Assembly: GCF_001654925.1 (NCBI RefSeq)
Contig: NZ_LXER01000017.1
Location: 62,001 to 126,000, forward strand
Length of the DNA stretch: 64,000 bases
Direction: 5' to 3'
DNA from: Buttiauxella brennerae ATCC 51605
GTDB lineage: Bacteria; Pseudomonadota; Gammaproteobacteria; Enterobacterales; Enterobacteriaceae
The notes under the pieces were generated by a model. That model saw nothing but the letters and a program-made list of their open reading frames with translations, was not told the DNA's origin and made no database searches. Made by a program: the position numbers and the translations under genes. Shown piece after piece: positions 55,731 through 64,000 of this stretch (its first letter is position 1; each line of letters starts with the position of its first letter).

Positions 55731-58268
55731 TTACAAACAGTTTGCCGACATTTGTATTACTGACTCGTCTGCTTTAGGCGCAGGCAAATCAGTTTTTACG
55801 CGACACAAATCTTCGGGAGTTTCACCCCACTTGACCAACATATCGATGCGCTCAGTTAAGCCTGTCAGATAAACCTGACCGACATCACCCACAATAAACC
55901 CTTGTTCTTTAACATCGGTATTTACCGGCGTGGCAATGGCACCGAACGGCACCATTTTGCCATTAGCGCGATTAAGCGTGAGTAATACCCGCAAACCGAC
56001 GCTGGCAATATATTCTGCCCTCACCACCGCACCCCGAGTTGGCACCACCGTTTTACTGGTCAGTTCCATTTCTACGTCATCCGGCATCGCTTCAGGATCA
56101 AGCGTGATGTCATTTTTACGATATGGCGACAGGTTGCTCACCACGGTATAACCCCGGAAATCGGTTTTTACTCCATCCTGGTTTGAGACACCTACGCCTT
56201 TAGCTCCTGGTGCTTTAACCAAACCCAGTGTTTCACCAAATGGTTGTGCCAGAGTGATGCCATCGGCATGAGCCAAAATACCGCCCGAAACGCCGTAACT
56301 CAGGCGGTCACTGTTTTTGTCATAACCGTATCCGGCCTGCACTTCGCCGTAAGTACCGCGATAGTCACCGTTCAGGTTGCCGGTGTAGCCCACGCCGTCG
56401 GTGCCGTAACCTTGTTGCACGCTCCAGTTCAGCGCATTGCCTTGCAGGGCGTTACCGCTCATGCCCACGCTATGAGTAGTGTTGCCATTTTTACTGCTAT
56501 TTAAACTGTAATTAGCCCAGGTAGTACTCAGGAAACGCTCAAGCGGCACACTTACCGATAATGAAAATTGTTGATCGTTATCGTAAAGTTTCCCGCCATT
56601 ACTCCCATCCGCAGTCGAGTTTTTATTCCATGAATAGCCCAGGTTGAAACTCACACCATTCCACGAGTTGTTATAGCTGGCACCGTAAGACTCCATGGTC
56701 TTATTGATGCTCCAGTAATCCTCGCGGATTGCCGTAAACGTTAATGCACCAAAATATTGCCCCAGCGTCTGGCTTAAGGTGGTTTCAGCGCGGTTGCGGC
56801 GTCTGTCAGGGTTCACCGACTGATCGCTATAAGAGTCGAGAATTTCCTGCATGCTGTAAAAACCGGATGTCGAGTAGCGATATCCGGCAATCGCAAAGTT
56901 GGTGCCGGTGTCAGCAAAGTTTTTGCTGTAACGAATACGCCAAGATTCGCCATTGCTCTTTTCACCTTCTTTCGGTCTTGACCAACCCTGCGTCACATCC
57001 ACCGAAATCGCGCCAATATCGCCAAGGTTTTTTCCCAGACCGACGGCCAGCGATTGATATTTGCTGGACTCCTGCACGCCGCCATAAAGAGTAAATCCGC
57101 GCGGCAAGCCATAAATCGCGGTGCCCTGTGCCAGCGGAGTATTTTCAACGCTGCTGCTGTAGGAGCGATATTGCCCCCCCGTCAGGCTGTATTTTAAGCG
57201 TCCTTCACGTTGCAAAACGGGCAACGAAGCAAAAGGGATCACCAGATATTGTTCACTGCCATCGGCTTCTTTAATGGTGACGTACAAATCACCTGATCCA
57301 CCCGTTGGATACATATCGGTAATTTCAAATGCCCCAGGGGCTACGTAATTTTCATAAATGACATAGCCGTTCTGGCGAATAATAATTCGTGCATTAGTGC
57401 GAGCAATTCCGCGAACTACCGGCGCATAGCCTTTCATGCTGTCCGGGATCATCTCTTCATCAGACGCAATCTGGCCGCCACGGAATGGGATGCTGTCGAA
57501 CACGTCTGAGGGCGTTGAACTGTCACCCAATGTCATCTGGCTTTTCAGCGCAATGATGTCGCGCTGCACGTAGGTATAAACAGAATCCCACTGACTGCGC
57601 CCGTTATTGTCCCGGTTCCAGGTCGAATAATTACGTAAACGCCACGGTCCGAGGTTGGCACCTGGGCGCAGGTTGATATATTGGCTGTTATCATTTTTCG
57701 CTGAATTATTACGCGCCTGCGTGTTGCTGCCGGTGGCGCTATAATTGAGTAATAAAGCGCTAATACCTTCATCCCATAATTCCGGGGCAACATAACCGCG
57801 AGCCTGCGCAGTCATTGCCGCTTGTGGAATACTGAGTAATAACTTCTGCGTTGTGAATAAAAACTCAGCCGATGCTTGCGGTATTGCGGCAAGATTAACG
57901 CATTCATCTTCATTTTTTATTTCAGGAAATAGCGATGTTTTAATTCCATAGCTTTGTAATACACTGACCGACAAGCAAGGTTGGAGATTTGCTTCCTGAC
58001 TCCCCTCTTTAACCTGCCTGAAGGTGATATCGCGGGTGTCAACCATTTGACCGTTAACAATAACATCAACACGATATACACCTGCTGCCTGTTCACCATT
58101 TTCAAATGCTGAAAGATCGACACCTTGTGATGATGGATTGTCAATTTCCAGTAACGCCGGATTAAAAAAATCCCGCGCCTGCACTATTTCACTCATTCCT
58201 GAACAGGCCAGAGCAACCCACCAGGCAAGATAAGCCTGACGTGACGGGAAACATTTCATTGTTATCAT
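55731..58268 (-). CDS. Outer-membrane fimbrial usher, copy 2
   Basis: 845 residues from the ATG at 58268, six bases after AGGAAG; an upstream in-frame start lacks such a site. Same domain plan as copy 1 and nearly collinear with it (FFNPALLEIDNPSSQGVDLSAFENG, PFRGGQIASDEEMIPDSMKGYAPVVRGIARTNA). Ends in a Cys-containing tail. Secretes and assembles the copy 2 fimbria; given the similarity, exchange of subunits between the two systems is conceivable. Confidence 0.93.
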   Translation of the reverse strand: MITMKCFPSRQAYLAWWVALACSGMSEIVQARDFFNPALLEIDNPSSQGVDLSAFENGEQAAGVYRVDVIVNGQMVDTRDITFRQVKEGSQEANLQPCLSVSVLQSYGIKTSLFPEIKNEDECVNLAAIPQASAEFLFTTQKLLLSIPQAAMTAQARGYVAPELWDEGISALLLNYSATGSNTQARNNSAKNDNSQYINLRPGANLGPWRLRNYSTWNRDNNGRSQWDSVYTYVQRDIIALKSQMTLGDSSTPSDVFDSIPFRGGQIASDEEMIPDSMKGYAPVVRGIARTNARIIIRQNGYVIYENYVAPGAFEITDMYPTGGSGDLYVTIKEADGSEQYLVIPFASLPVLQREGRLKYSLTGGQYRSYSSSVENTPLAQGTAIYGLPRGFTLYGGVQESSKYQSLAVGLGKNLGDIGAISVDVTQGWSRPKEGEKSNGESWRIRYSKNFADTGTNFAIAGYRYSTSGFYSMQEILDSYSDQSVNPDRRRNRAETTLSQTLGQYFGALTFTAIREDYWSINKTMESYGASYNNSWNGVSFNLGYSWNKNSTADGSNGGKLYDNDQQFSLSVSVPLERFLSTTWANYSLNSSKNGNTTHSVGMSGNALQGNALNWSVQQGYGTDGVGYTGNLNGDYRGTYGEVQAGYGYDKNSDRLSYGVSGGILAHADGITLAQPFGETLGLVKAPGAKGVGVSNQDGVKTDFRGYTVVSNLSPYRKNDITLDPEAMPDDVEMELTSKTVVPTRGAVVRAEYIASVGLRVLLTLNRANGKMVPFGAIATPVNTDVKEQGFIVGDVGQVYLTGLTERIDMLVKWGETPEDLCRVKTDLPAPKADESVIQMSANCL

Positions 58269-58348
58269 TGTCAGCTTCCTGCTAGTTTTTAGAGACTCTA
58301 CTCTCATATTCCGTATTTCCCTTTAGCAAGGGAAGTGATAATTATAAA

Positions 58349-59029
58349 TCACAAAGTGGTAGTGTGGATTTCTCCAATGCCGCCGTAGTCACTAATAATT
58401 TTAAATGTCAGCGTTCCCGAAGAAATACCGGAAGGCAAATTAAAACGTGCTGTACCACCAGGCGCAACAAATGAGACGTCGGGTAACGCCCGGCCATTTA
58501 GTGATATCTGGTTAAAGTTCATATAAACCCTGGTAGGATTACTGACTTCAACCTGCGAGCCAACAGTATGCCAGGTTAACTGTCCAGCCAGATCTTCTGG
58601 AACAATTTTTTTCAATGCTGCCGGGCGATATATTAATTTAATCCGCGTTTTCACCGCCACCTGTAGAGTATTTTCTTTCTTAGGTGCAGACGGAATAGAT
58701 TTAATGTTCAGCCAGAACAACGATTCTTTATCTTCTGGCAACTTGTTGCCCGCCAGCACGATACGCATTAAGTTTTGCTGCCCCTGATCTAAACGGTATA
58801 GAGGCGGCGTGATAATAAAGGGAGCTTTCTCAACGCCACCCGCCTGGGTATCAATCCACGACTGAATTAAGTACGGCACAGTATCAGGATTATTGACGCT
58901 CAGTGAAACTTCCTTTTTACTTCCATCATAAATAACCCGAGTACCACCAATGATCACACCAGCATTGACCGTAGCAGAATACGCAATCGCTAAAGCACCT
59001 AATAAAATGGCTTTATGGAATAATTTCAT
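58349..59029 (-). CDS. Periplasmic fimbrial chaperone, copy 2
   Basis: 226 residues from the ATG at 59029, preceded by GGGGC; a GTG eight codons upstream at 59053 is less likely because it lies in the hairpin. Signal peptide KLFHKAILLGALAIAYSATVNA; PapD-like fold with GVIIGGTRVIYDGSKKEVSLSVNNPD, the LFWLNIKSIPSAPKKENTLQ signature and VKTRIKLIYRP. Among the most similar pairs between the two copies. Confidence 0.93.
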   Translation of the reverse strand: MKLFHKAILLGALAIAYSATVNAGVIIGGTRVIYDGSKKEVSLSVNNPDTVPYLIQSWIDTQAGGVEKAPFIITPPLYRLDQGQQNLMRIVLAGNKLPEDKESLFWLNIKSIPSAPKKENTLQVAVKTRIKLIYRPAALKKIVPEDLAGQLTWHTVGSQVEVSNPTRVYMNFNQISLNGRALPDVSFVAPGGTARFNLPSGISSGTLTFKIISDYGGIGEIHTTTL

Positions 59030-59052
59030 ATATGCCCCATGTAACGTAAACA

Positions 59053-59074
59053 CGGGCCGAGTAATATCGGCCCG
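59053..59074 (-). terminator. Hairpin between major pilin and chaperone, copy 2
   Basis: Perfect 8-bp stem CGGGCCGA/TCGGCCCG with a 6-nt loop at the same place as in copy 1. The trailing T-run is poor, so here it may slow decay of pilin mRNA more than terminate. Confidence 0.65.
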
Positions 59075-59101
59075 AAAATTCTTTTATTAGAAAGAATCGA
59101 A

Positions 59102-59623
59102 TCAGTTGTAGTTCACAGTGAACGTAGCAACAGAGTTTGCAGGACCAGCAGTTACATCACTCGCCATTTGAATATAACGTGCATAGAATGGCAGTTCGTT
59201 AACGCCAGGCACCAGGGTGTAAGATGTAGATGCTGTATAGAGCGGCAATTTTGCGGCAATATCAGACAGTTCAATTGCAACACCTGTAGCGACCTGTGAG
59301 CCTTCGGACAATTTCAATACTGAATCATCACCATTGTAAGCCGCACCATCAAATTTAAAACGCGCAGTGACCATTTGAATTGGGCAATCTTTCAGGCGCA
59401 AAATAAATTTGGTTGCAGTCGCTCGGGAACCAACCCCTTTAAATGAAGTGATACCTACTTTACCCAGATCAACCGTCATTGTGTCGTTTGCTCCGATATC
59501 AACCACACACGGGTTTGGAATAATTTCCCCTGTAAAGTTAACAGTACCATCTTCAGCAAATACAGATGCAGCAGACAAAATAGAGGTAGCGGCGATAGCC
59601 ATAGCGATCAAATTACGTTTCAT
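59102..59623 (-). CDS. Major fimbrial subunit, copy 2
   Basis: 173 residues. Signal peptide KRNLIAMAIAATSILSAASVFA, pilin domain with cysteines in PNPCVVDIG and RLKDCPIQMV, C-terminus NSVATFTVNYN. First gene of operon 2. Shares the signal region, GTVNFTG and TAGPANSVA with copy 1 but differs through most of the middle, as expected for surface-exposed antigenic parts. Confidence 0.9.
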   Translation of the reverse strand: MKRNLIAMAIAATSILSAASVFAEDGTVNFTGEIIPNPCVVDIGANDTMTVDLGKVGITSFKGVGSRATATKFILRLKDCPIQMVTARFKFDGAAYNGDDSVLKLSEGSQVATGVAIELSDIAAKLPLYTASTSYTLVPGVNELPFYARYIQMASDVTAGPANSVATFTVNYN

Positions 59624-60032
59624 TGCGTTTTCCTTTATATAATTATATGACGGCGAGAATTTGGATAAAATCCCCTCTACTCATTACCTAGTATAATGAG
59701 TAAATAAACCTGTCAAGTTATCCATGCATTATCATTTTATAATAGCAGTGAAATAGTTGCAGTTCACATGAAATTGACTACCGCATTAATATAAGCAATT
59801 GCTTAGTGAGTATTTACTGGGCAAAATCATGCCTATATTAATTATCAATCCTTGAACAACCCCATCATTCCCTGTTCGAATCAATTCTCACTAATTCACG
59901 CTTTCAACTCAAGGTCTTTTTCGGTGTAATTTTACACCGTAACATTTATTCACATAACAATTCTTCTTAACCATAATGCAGCCATAAAATAACCATCCAG
60001 GATTATTCCTGGTGCTGATTCAGAGACTATAA
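59624..60032. promoter_or_regulatory. Fimbrial control region, copy 2, with palindrome
   Basis: 409 bp, exactly the same length as in copy 1. At 59922-59939 lies CGGTGTAA-TT-TTACACCG, the same design as the copy 1 palindrome core (CGGTCTAA...TTAGACCG), centred about 102 bp before the regulator start. On the minus strand TTGACA (near 59714) and TATACT (near 59690) form a plausible though closely spaced pilin promoter. Confidence 0.7.
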
Positions 60033-60698
60033 ATGACTGTATTTCAACAACAAAATAATTTCTTCACTGATGATGCCAACATCATAAACAAGAAACCGAT
60101 TGCTGGAATTGAGACACTGATTACACATTTGAGTCCTGCCTCTAACAAATTAAAAACAAAATCCAGACAAAACATTAACTACATTGATAACCAGCAAAGA
60201 AGATGCTTTTTATTGCACAAAGGCAGTGTCTCGCTTTATCGGAGCATTGATGGAATGGTGATTAATACAGAATCAGCCCCTTATGTGTTCGGCATGAGCA
60301 CACAATTAACTGAACCAGACTACCTGTATATTCGTACTCATGATGCATCAGAAGTCAGTGCATTACCGCTGAACATTGCTAATGAAATCATTTCCGAGAA
60401 TGATTTATGGCAAGAATTATCACAATTGTTAATTTATACTGTCACGCGGGTTTATGATCACTGCACGAAAATATCCTCACTTTCTTCTTATGATATTATT
60501 CGCTATCAATTATATGAATTAATGAGTGAGAGCGATGCTATTCGCAGCAGTGTGACTATCGCAAATTACATCCAAAGCAGAACTTTTCTTTCCCGGAGTA
60601 GTATTATGAAAATCCTCGCGCAGTTAAAAACGGGGGGGTACATTGTGACGGAAAGAGGTTTATTGCAGGCGATTAATAATATCCCACTGAAATACTGA
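60033..60698 (+). CDS. IprA/YaiV-like winged-helix regulator, first of pair, copy 2
   Basis: 221 residues. Effector beta-roll (RCFLLHKGSVSLYRSIDGMVINTESAPYVFGMS) and winged helix (IRSSVTIANYIQSRTFLSRSSIMKILAQLKTGGYIVTERG), ending NNIPLKY. Counterpart of 51505: both share SESAP or TESAP, LLIYT and SRTFLSRS. No cyclic-nucleotide-binding motif. Divergent from pilin 2, with the palindrome ahead of it. Confidence 0.85.
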   Translation: MTVFQQQNNFFTDDANIINKKPIAGIETLITHLSPASNKLKTKSRQNINYIDNQQRRCFLLHKGSVSLYRSIDGMVINTESAPYVFGMSTQLTEPDYLYIRTHDASEVSALPLNIANEIISENDLWQELSQLLIYTVTRVYDHCTKISSLSSYDIIRYQLYELMSESDAIRSSVTIANYIQSRTFLSRSSIMKILAQLKTGGYIVTERGLLQAINNIPLKY

Positions 60699-60785
60699 GC
60701 GATAACAGCGACCATTTGGCAAAATCTTACTCGCTATAAATCAATTGAAACAAATAGTTAAGCAGAGTACTAATTTAGGGGAATT

Positions 60786-60806
60786 ATGCTAAATTTAACT
60801 CAATAA
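60786..60806 (+). CDS. Possible six-codon leader ORF
   Basis: ATG CTA AAT TTA ACT CAA TAA (MLNLTQ) after AGGGGAATT. Its stop overlaps the ATG at 60806 of the next gene (TAATG), an arrangement that could couple translation. It may also be a chance ORF if the regulator starts at 60824. Confidence 0.3.
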   Translation: MLNLTQ

Positions 60807-61477
60807 TGGCCACTCTGATATGCATGATTATGAAGCCCCAAAATGAAACAGACAAAAATGCTCTGATTTATCTACACCAATCCACGATTGATTTAGTCGA
60901 ATTACTTAGGCCATTGGTCACGTTCGAAATAATACCTGCCCATAAGCGCCTGTACTTTTACGACAATGGCGAGAACATGTGCTACATCATCCACTCTGGC
61001 CTACTTCAGGCACGACGAGATACCGATGAAGTGGTCATCAGCAGGCTTGGTGTTCCCAACATCATGGGTATCACCAATTTACTGCCAAAATCGGACACCG
61101 GGCTTTTCCTGGAAACACTGAGCGAATGTGAGATTGCCATTACCACGGCTGAGCAGGCACAAAAATGGATTGGTGAGCTTAATGCATGGGAGTTGCTCGC
61201 CAACCATATATCCCGACTCGCGACTAACCTTTTTATCAACAACGTGATGCTCACGGCCCCTACTGCTTATGAAGTGATGCGTTTTCAATTGATTTCACTG
61301 ATGCGTGAACCAGAACATGTCAGAGCAAAAATTTCGGCGGTGAAATACATTCAGGAAAGAACCCGCCTGTCGCGCAGCACGATCATGAAAATCCTCGCGC
61401 AGCTCAGACAGGGCGGTTATATCGAATTAGATGATGGGGTTTTAAAGGCGTTGAACCATTTGCCTGCGAAATATTAA
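60806..61477 (+). CDS. IprA/YaiV-like winged-helix regulator, second of pair, copy 2
   Basis: 223 residues from 60806; later in-frame ATGs at 60824 and 60830 are alternative starts. Effector beta-roll (MCYIIHSGLLQARRDTDEVVISRLGVPNIMGI) and winged helix (RAKISAVKYIQERTRLSRSTIMKILAQLRQGGYIELDDG), ending LNHLPAKY. Counterpart of 52301 and the closest of the four to E. coli IprA in its DNA-binding part. Stop codon lies inside the terminator stem. Confidence 0.83.
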   Translation: MATLICMIMKPQNETDKNALIYLHQSTIDLVELLRPLVTFEIIPAHKRLYFYDNGENMCYIIHSGLLQARRDTDEVVISRLGVPNIMGITNLLPKSDTGLFLETLSECEIAITTAEQAQKWIGELNAWELLANHISRLATNLFINNVMLTAPTAYEVMRFQLISLMREPEHVRAKISAVKYIQERTRLSRSTIMKILAQLRQGGYIELDDGVLKALNHLPAKY

Positions 61478-61501
61478 CCCGCGAGAACCGCGGGTTAATA
61501 T
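61471..61501. terminator. Convergent terminator of fimbrial copy 2 and dcp
   Basis: Perfect 13-bp stem ATATTAACCCGCG/CGCGGGTTAATAT with loop agaac. The left arm includes the last codons of the regulator gene; dcp ends 8 bp to the right. Confidence 0.85.
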
Positions 61502-61508
61502 GGGTTTG

Positions 61509-63554
61509 TTAACTTTCTAAACCCCGGTATTCCAGCATCGGCTCGCTGTATGGCGCATGTCCGCGCCATTCGTTATACAACGCTTTCAGTTCCTGACTAT
61601 TCCCACGCGACAAAATCGCCTCGCGGAAACGCTGACCATTTTGTGGCGTTAGCCCGCCCTGCTCAACAAACCACTGATAGCCGTCATCGGCCAGCATTTG
61701 CGTCCAGATATAAGCGTAATAACCCGCAGCGTAACCACCACCGAAGATATGCGCGAAATAGCTGCTGCGATAACGCGGGGGGACTTCCGCCAGATTGATT
61801 CGTTCTTTTTCGAGCGCGTTCGCTTCAAACTGCGCCACATCATCAACCACACTACCCGCCGGTAAACTGTGCCAGTTCATATCCAGCAATGCCGCAGAAA
61901 GCAGTTCCGTCATGTCGTAGCCTTTATTAAAACGCGCGGCACGGAATAGCTTCTCTTTCAGCGCCTCCGGCATAGGTTCGCCGGTTTGATAATGGCGGGC
62001 ATAGTTGGCGAACACTTGTGGCTCACGCGCCCAGTGTTCATTGATTTGCGACGGGAATTCGACAAAATCTCGTGGGGTATTGGTGCCAGAAAGTGTCGCG
62101 TAGCGCTGGGTAGCAAACAGCCCGTGTAACGTGTGCCCAAATTCATGGAACAGCGTCACGACATCGTCCCAGGAAATGAGTGCCGCTTCGCCAACTGCTG
62201 GCTTGCTGTAGTTGCAGACGTTGTAAATTACCGGCGCGTCTTCCAGTAACGTAGATTGTTCAACAAAGTTGCCCATCCACGCCCCGCCGCCTTTGCTGTC
62301 GCGGGCAAAGAAGTCGCCATAGAACAGCGCCATTCCACGACCGTCTTTATCGAATATTTCCCACACGCGGACATCATCGTGGTAGACCGGAATATCGAAA
62401 CGTTCAACAAATTTTAGCCCGAAGAGCTGGCTGGCCGCCCAAAAGACACCATCGGTTAGTACTCGATTTAATTCAAAGTACGGTTTGATTTGCGCTTCAT
62501 CGAGGTCGTATTTCGCCAGACGCACTTGCTCGGCATAAAACGCCCAATCCCAGGCCTCGGCTTTAAACCCGCCCTGTTGCTCGTCAATCACTTGCTGGAT
62601 ATCAGCCATCTCGCGTTTGGCACGTGCGGTGGCGGCAGGCACGATATCACGCATAAATTGCAACGCGGCCTGCGGCGTTTCTGCCATTTGATCGGCAATT
62701 TTCCAGGCGGCATAGTTCTCAAACCCAAGCAGTTGCGCTTGTTCCGCACGCAGTGTTGCAAGGCGCGCCACTATCGTTCGGGTATCGTTGCTGTCGTTGT
62801 GTTGAGTGCGTTCCCAGCCAGCTTTGAACAGTTTTTCACGCGTCTGGCGGTTCTGTAGCGATTGCAACGCGGGCTGCTGGGTGAAGTTAAGCAGTGGAAT
62901 GACATATTTCCCGTCCTGCCCTTTGCTATTTGCCTGTTGCGCCGTGGCTGCAATTTCACCCGGCGTTAATCCAGCCAGGTGAGTAATGTCGTCAACCACC
63001 AACGCGGCGGCTTTATCGGCGGCATGCAGACGATTGTTAAACTGGCTGTTAAGCTGTGCAGCTTCTTTGTTCAGCACTTTCAGGCGCGTTTTTTTATCTT
63101 CGCTTAATGTTGCCCCTGCAAGCGTAAAACTTTTCCAGATGACTTCAACTAAACGCCGCGATTCGTCATCAAGACTCAGCGTGTGGCGGCGTTGATAGAC
63201 GCTATCTAAACGGGCAAACAGCACCGCATTAAGGCGCATTTCATCGGCAAGCTCGGCCAGTTCAGTGGCAAATTCCTCATCGAGCTGTTGCAAGTAGTCA
63301 TTGGTGTGCGCCGAGGTCATAGCGAAAAAGACGTTGGTGACACGGCCTAACATTTGCCCGGATTTTTCCAGCGCCAGGCAGGTGTTTTCAAACGTTGGGG
63401 CCGCAGCTTCGTTAGCAATTGCCGCGATCTCTTCGCGCTTAATACGTTTGGCTTCGTCAAAAGCCGGGCGATAGTGGCTGTCGCGAATATCGTCAAAATG
63501 GGGTGCCTGATACGGCAATAAACTGATGTGGTAGAACGGATTTTCTATCTGCAT
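61509..63554 (-). CDS. dcp: Peptidyl-dipeptidase Dcp
   Basis: 681 residues from the ATG at 63554, equal to E. coli Dcp. M3 zinc metallopeptidase with TLFHEFGHTLHGLF (HExxH) and the downstream Glu in the NEHW region FVEFPSQINEHWARE. It removes C-terminal dipeptides from oligopeptides in the cytoplasm or periplasm. AGGA lies nine bases ahead; in-frame codons further upstream are not needed. Downstream of the XdhC-like gene by 39 bp. In E. coli dcp lies elsewhere, near ydfG and ydfZ. Confidence 0.97.
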   Translation of the reverse strand: MQIENPFYHISLLPYQAPHFDDIRDSHYRPAFDEAKRIKREEIAAIANEAAAPTFENTCLALEKSGQMLGRVTNVFFAMTSAHTNDYLQQLDEEFATELAELADEMRLNAVLFARLDSVYQRRHTLSLDDESRRLVEVIWKSFTLAGATLSEDKKTRLKVLNKEAAQLNSQFNNRLHAADKAAALVVDDITHLAGLTPGEIAATAQQANSKGQDGKYVIPLLNFTQQPALQSLQNRQTREKLFKAGWERTQHNDSNDTRTIVARLATLRAEQAQLLGFENYAAWKIADQMAETPQAALQFMRDIVPAATARAKREMADIQQVIDEQQGGFKAEAWDWAFYAEQVRLAKYDLDEAQIKPYFELNRVLTDGVFWAASQLFGLKFVERFDIPVYHDDVRVWEIFDKDGRGMALFYGDFFARDSKGGGAWMGNFVEQSTLLEDAPVIYNVCNYSKPAVGEAALISWDDVVTLFHEFGHTLHGLFATQRYATLSGTNTPRDFVEFPSQINEHWAREPQVFANYARHYQTGEPMPEALKEKLFRAARFNKGYDMTELLSAALLDMNWHSLPAGSVVDDVAQFEANALEKERINLAEVPPRYRSSYFAHIFGGGYAAGYYAYIWTQMLADDGYQWFVEQGGLTPQNGQRFREAILSRGNSQELKALYNEWRGHAPYSEPMLEYRGLES

Positions 63555-63592
63555 TCTGTTAATTCCTGCTGACCGCAAAGCTAATTTATAGC

Positions 63593-64000
63593 TCAACTCG
63601 CCGCCTGATACACAGCAATTATCTCTGCCGCAATCGCTACAGCAATTTCGGCGGGCAGTTTACCTTTCACATCCGGTAACCCTACCGGGCAGCGCAAGGT
63701 GTTGAGTTGTTCAGCGCTAATGCCTTTACCTGCCAGGCGATATTCAAAGCGCTGGCGTTTGGTTTGCGAACCAATCAGCCCCAGGTAACGGTAATCACCA
63801 CGTTTCAGTATCGCCTCGGTTAATTCCAGGTCGCGCGGGTGATGATGCGTCATCACAATAAAGTAGCTTTGCGCGGGCGCTGATTTAACCGCATCCAGCG
63901 GGTCTTCTGGCTGCCAGGTTTTCACCGCTGGCGGTGCGCCAGCGAACATATCAGGCCGTTCGTCCACCCAGGTTATGTGACAGGGTAACGTCGACAATAA
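63593..64000 (-). CDS. XdhC-like molybdenum hydroxylase maturation protein, C-terminal part
   Basis: The frame runs off the right edge, so only about 135 C-terminal residues are seen. They form the XdhC Rossmann domain: TWVDERPDMF, YFIVMTHHHPRDLELTEAILKRGDYRYLGLIGSQTKRQRF and CPVGLPDVKGKLPAEIAVAIAAEIIA. XdhC proteins bind molybdopterin and insert sulfurated cofactor into xanthine dehydrogenase-type enzymes. The N-terminal part with the XdhC/CoxI cysteine is outside. Same direction as dcp. Confidence 0.87.
   Translation of the reverse strand, partial: LLSTLPCHITWVDERPDMFAGAPPAVKTWQPEDPLDAVKSAPAQSYFIVMTHHHPRDLELTEAILKRGDYRYLGLIGSQTKRQRFEYRLAGKGISAEQLNTLRCPVGLPDVKGKLPAEIAVAIAAEIIAVYQAAS

Larger units (their letters stand above)
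52996..61477. repeat. Fimbrial locus, tandem copy 2
   Basis: Second direct copy of the locus at 45034-52915, with the same gene order and directions plus one extra pilin gene (54213). Only 80 bp separate the copies. Confidence 0.85.

Noticed and set aside
51505-61477. Cyclic-AMP-binding Crp proteins
   Set aside because: The four regulators keep the beta-roll but not the phosphate-binding-cassette Arg/Ser residues, and their ends match IprA/YaiV instead.

Overview
The window is chromosomal DNA from a member of the Enterobacteriaceae. From about 1.1 to 28 kb and again from 42.5 to 45 kb, the genes and their order match the Escherichia coli trp-topA-cysB-acnA neighbourhood (yciT, osmB, yciH, pyrF, lapBA, pgpB, ribA, acnA, ymiC/yciX/ymiA, cysB, topA, yciN, sohB, yciK, btuR, rluB, yciO, rnm, trpLE(GD)(CF)BA, ompW, then yciC, yciB, yciA). 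Protein lengths agree with E. coli to within a few residues. Several accessory blocks absent from E. coli K-12 at this place show that it is another genus; a Buttiauxella/Kluyvera/Lelliottia-type genome is a guess. No rRNA, tRNA, CRISPR array, insertion sequence or phage gene was seen.

Layout. 0-1.1 kb: 3' end of a glycyl-radical enzyme gene just ahead of yciT. 1.1-28.1 kb: conserved housekeeping block with pyrimidine, envelope (LapAB, PgpB), riboflavin, TCA, cysteine regulation, DNA topology, cobalamin and tryptophan functions, including a textbook trp promoter/operator/leader/attenuator. 28.3-34.4 kb: an AT-richer accessory patch with a DHA2 drug exporter divergent from a MmyB-type regulator, an APH(6)-type kinase, ydfZ, an acetyltransferase, gene-poor DNA with decayed remnants, and blc. 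34.5-42.3 kb: a MlrA/BluR-like MerR regulator followed by a GC-richer nine-gene operon with start/stop overlaps at most junctions (SnoaL/NTF2-like, SDR, FAD amine-oxidase-like, DUF1365, Cfa-like methyltransferase, DUF2878, chalcone-isomerase-like, DUF3833 lipoprotein, DUF523-DUF1722). It looks like a membrane-lipid modification operon. A sequence close to the MlrA box lies in front of it. 42.5-45.0 kb: yciC, yciB, a small secreted protein and yciA.

45.0-61.5 kb: the most unusual part. Two head-to-tail copies of a complete chaperone-usher fimbrial locus lie side by side. In each copy a leftward operon (major pilin, chaperone, usher, two-domain adhesin, minor pilin or pilins, and a LuxR-type regulator as last gene) diverges from two rightward genes for IprA/YaiV-like winged-helix regulators. 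Chaperone and usher are closely similar between copies, while the pilins have diverged strongly. Both copies keep a palindrome of the same design about 100 bp before the first IprA-like gene, and a hairpin between major pilin and chaperone. The two LuxR-type proteins share six cysteines at identical positions, three of them in a C-x2-C-x2-C motif next to the DNA-binding domain. The block sits where E. coli has tonB next to yciA. 61.5-64.0 kb: dcp and the 3' part of an XdhC-like gene.

All functional calls rest on reading the sequence against remembered family features; no database search was run.
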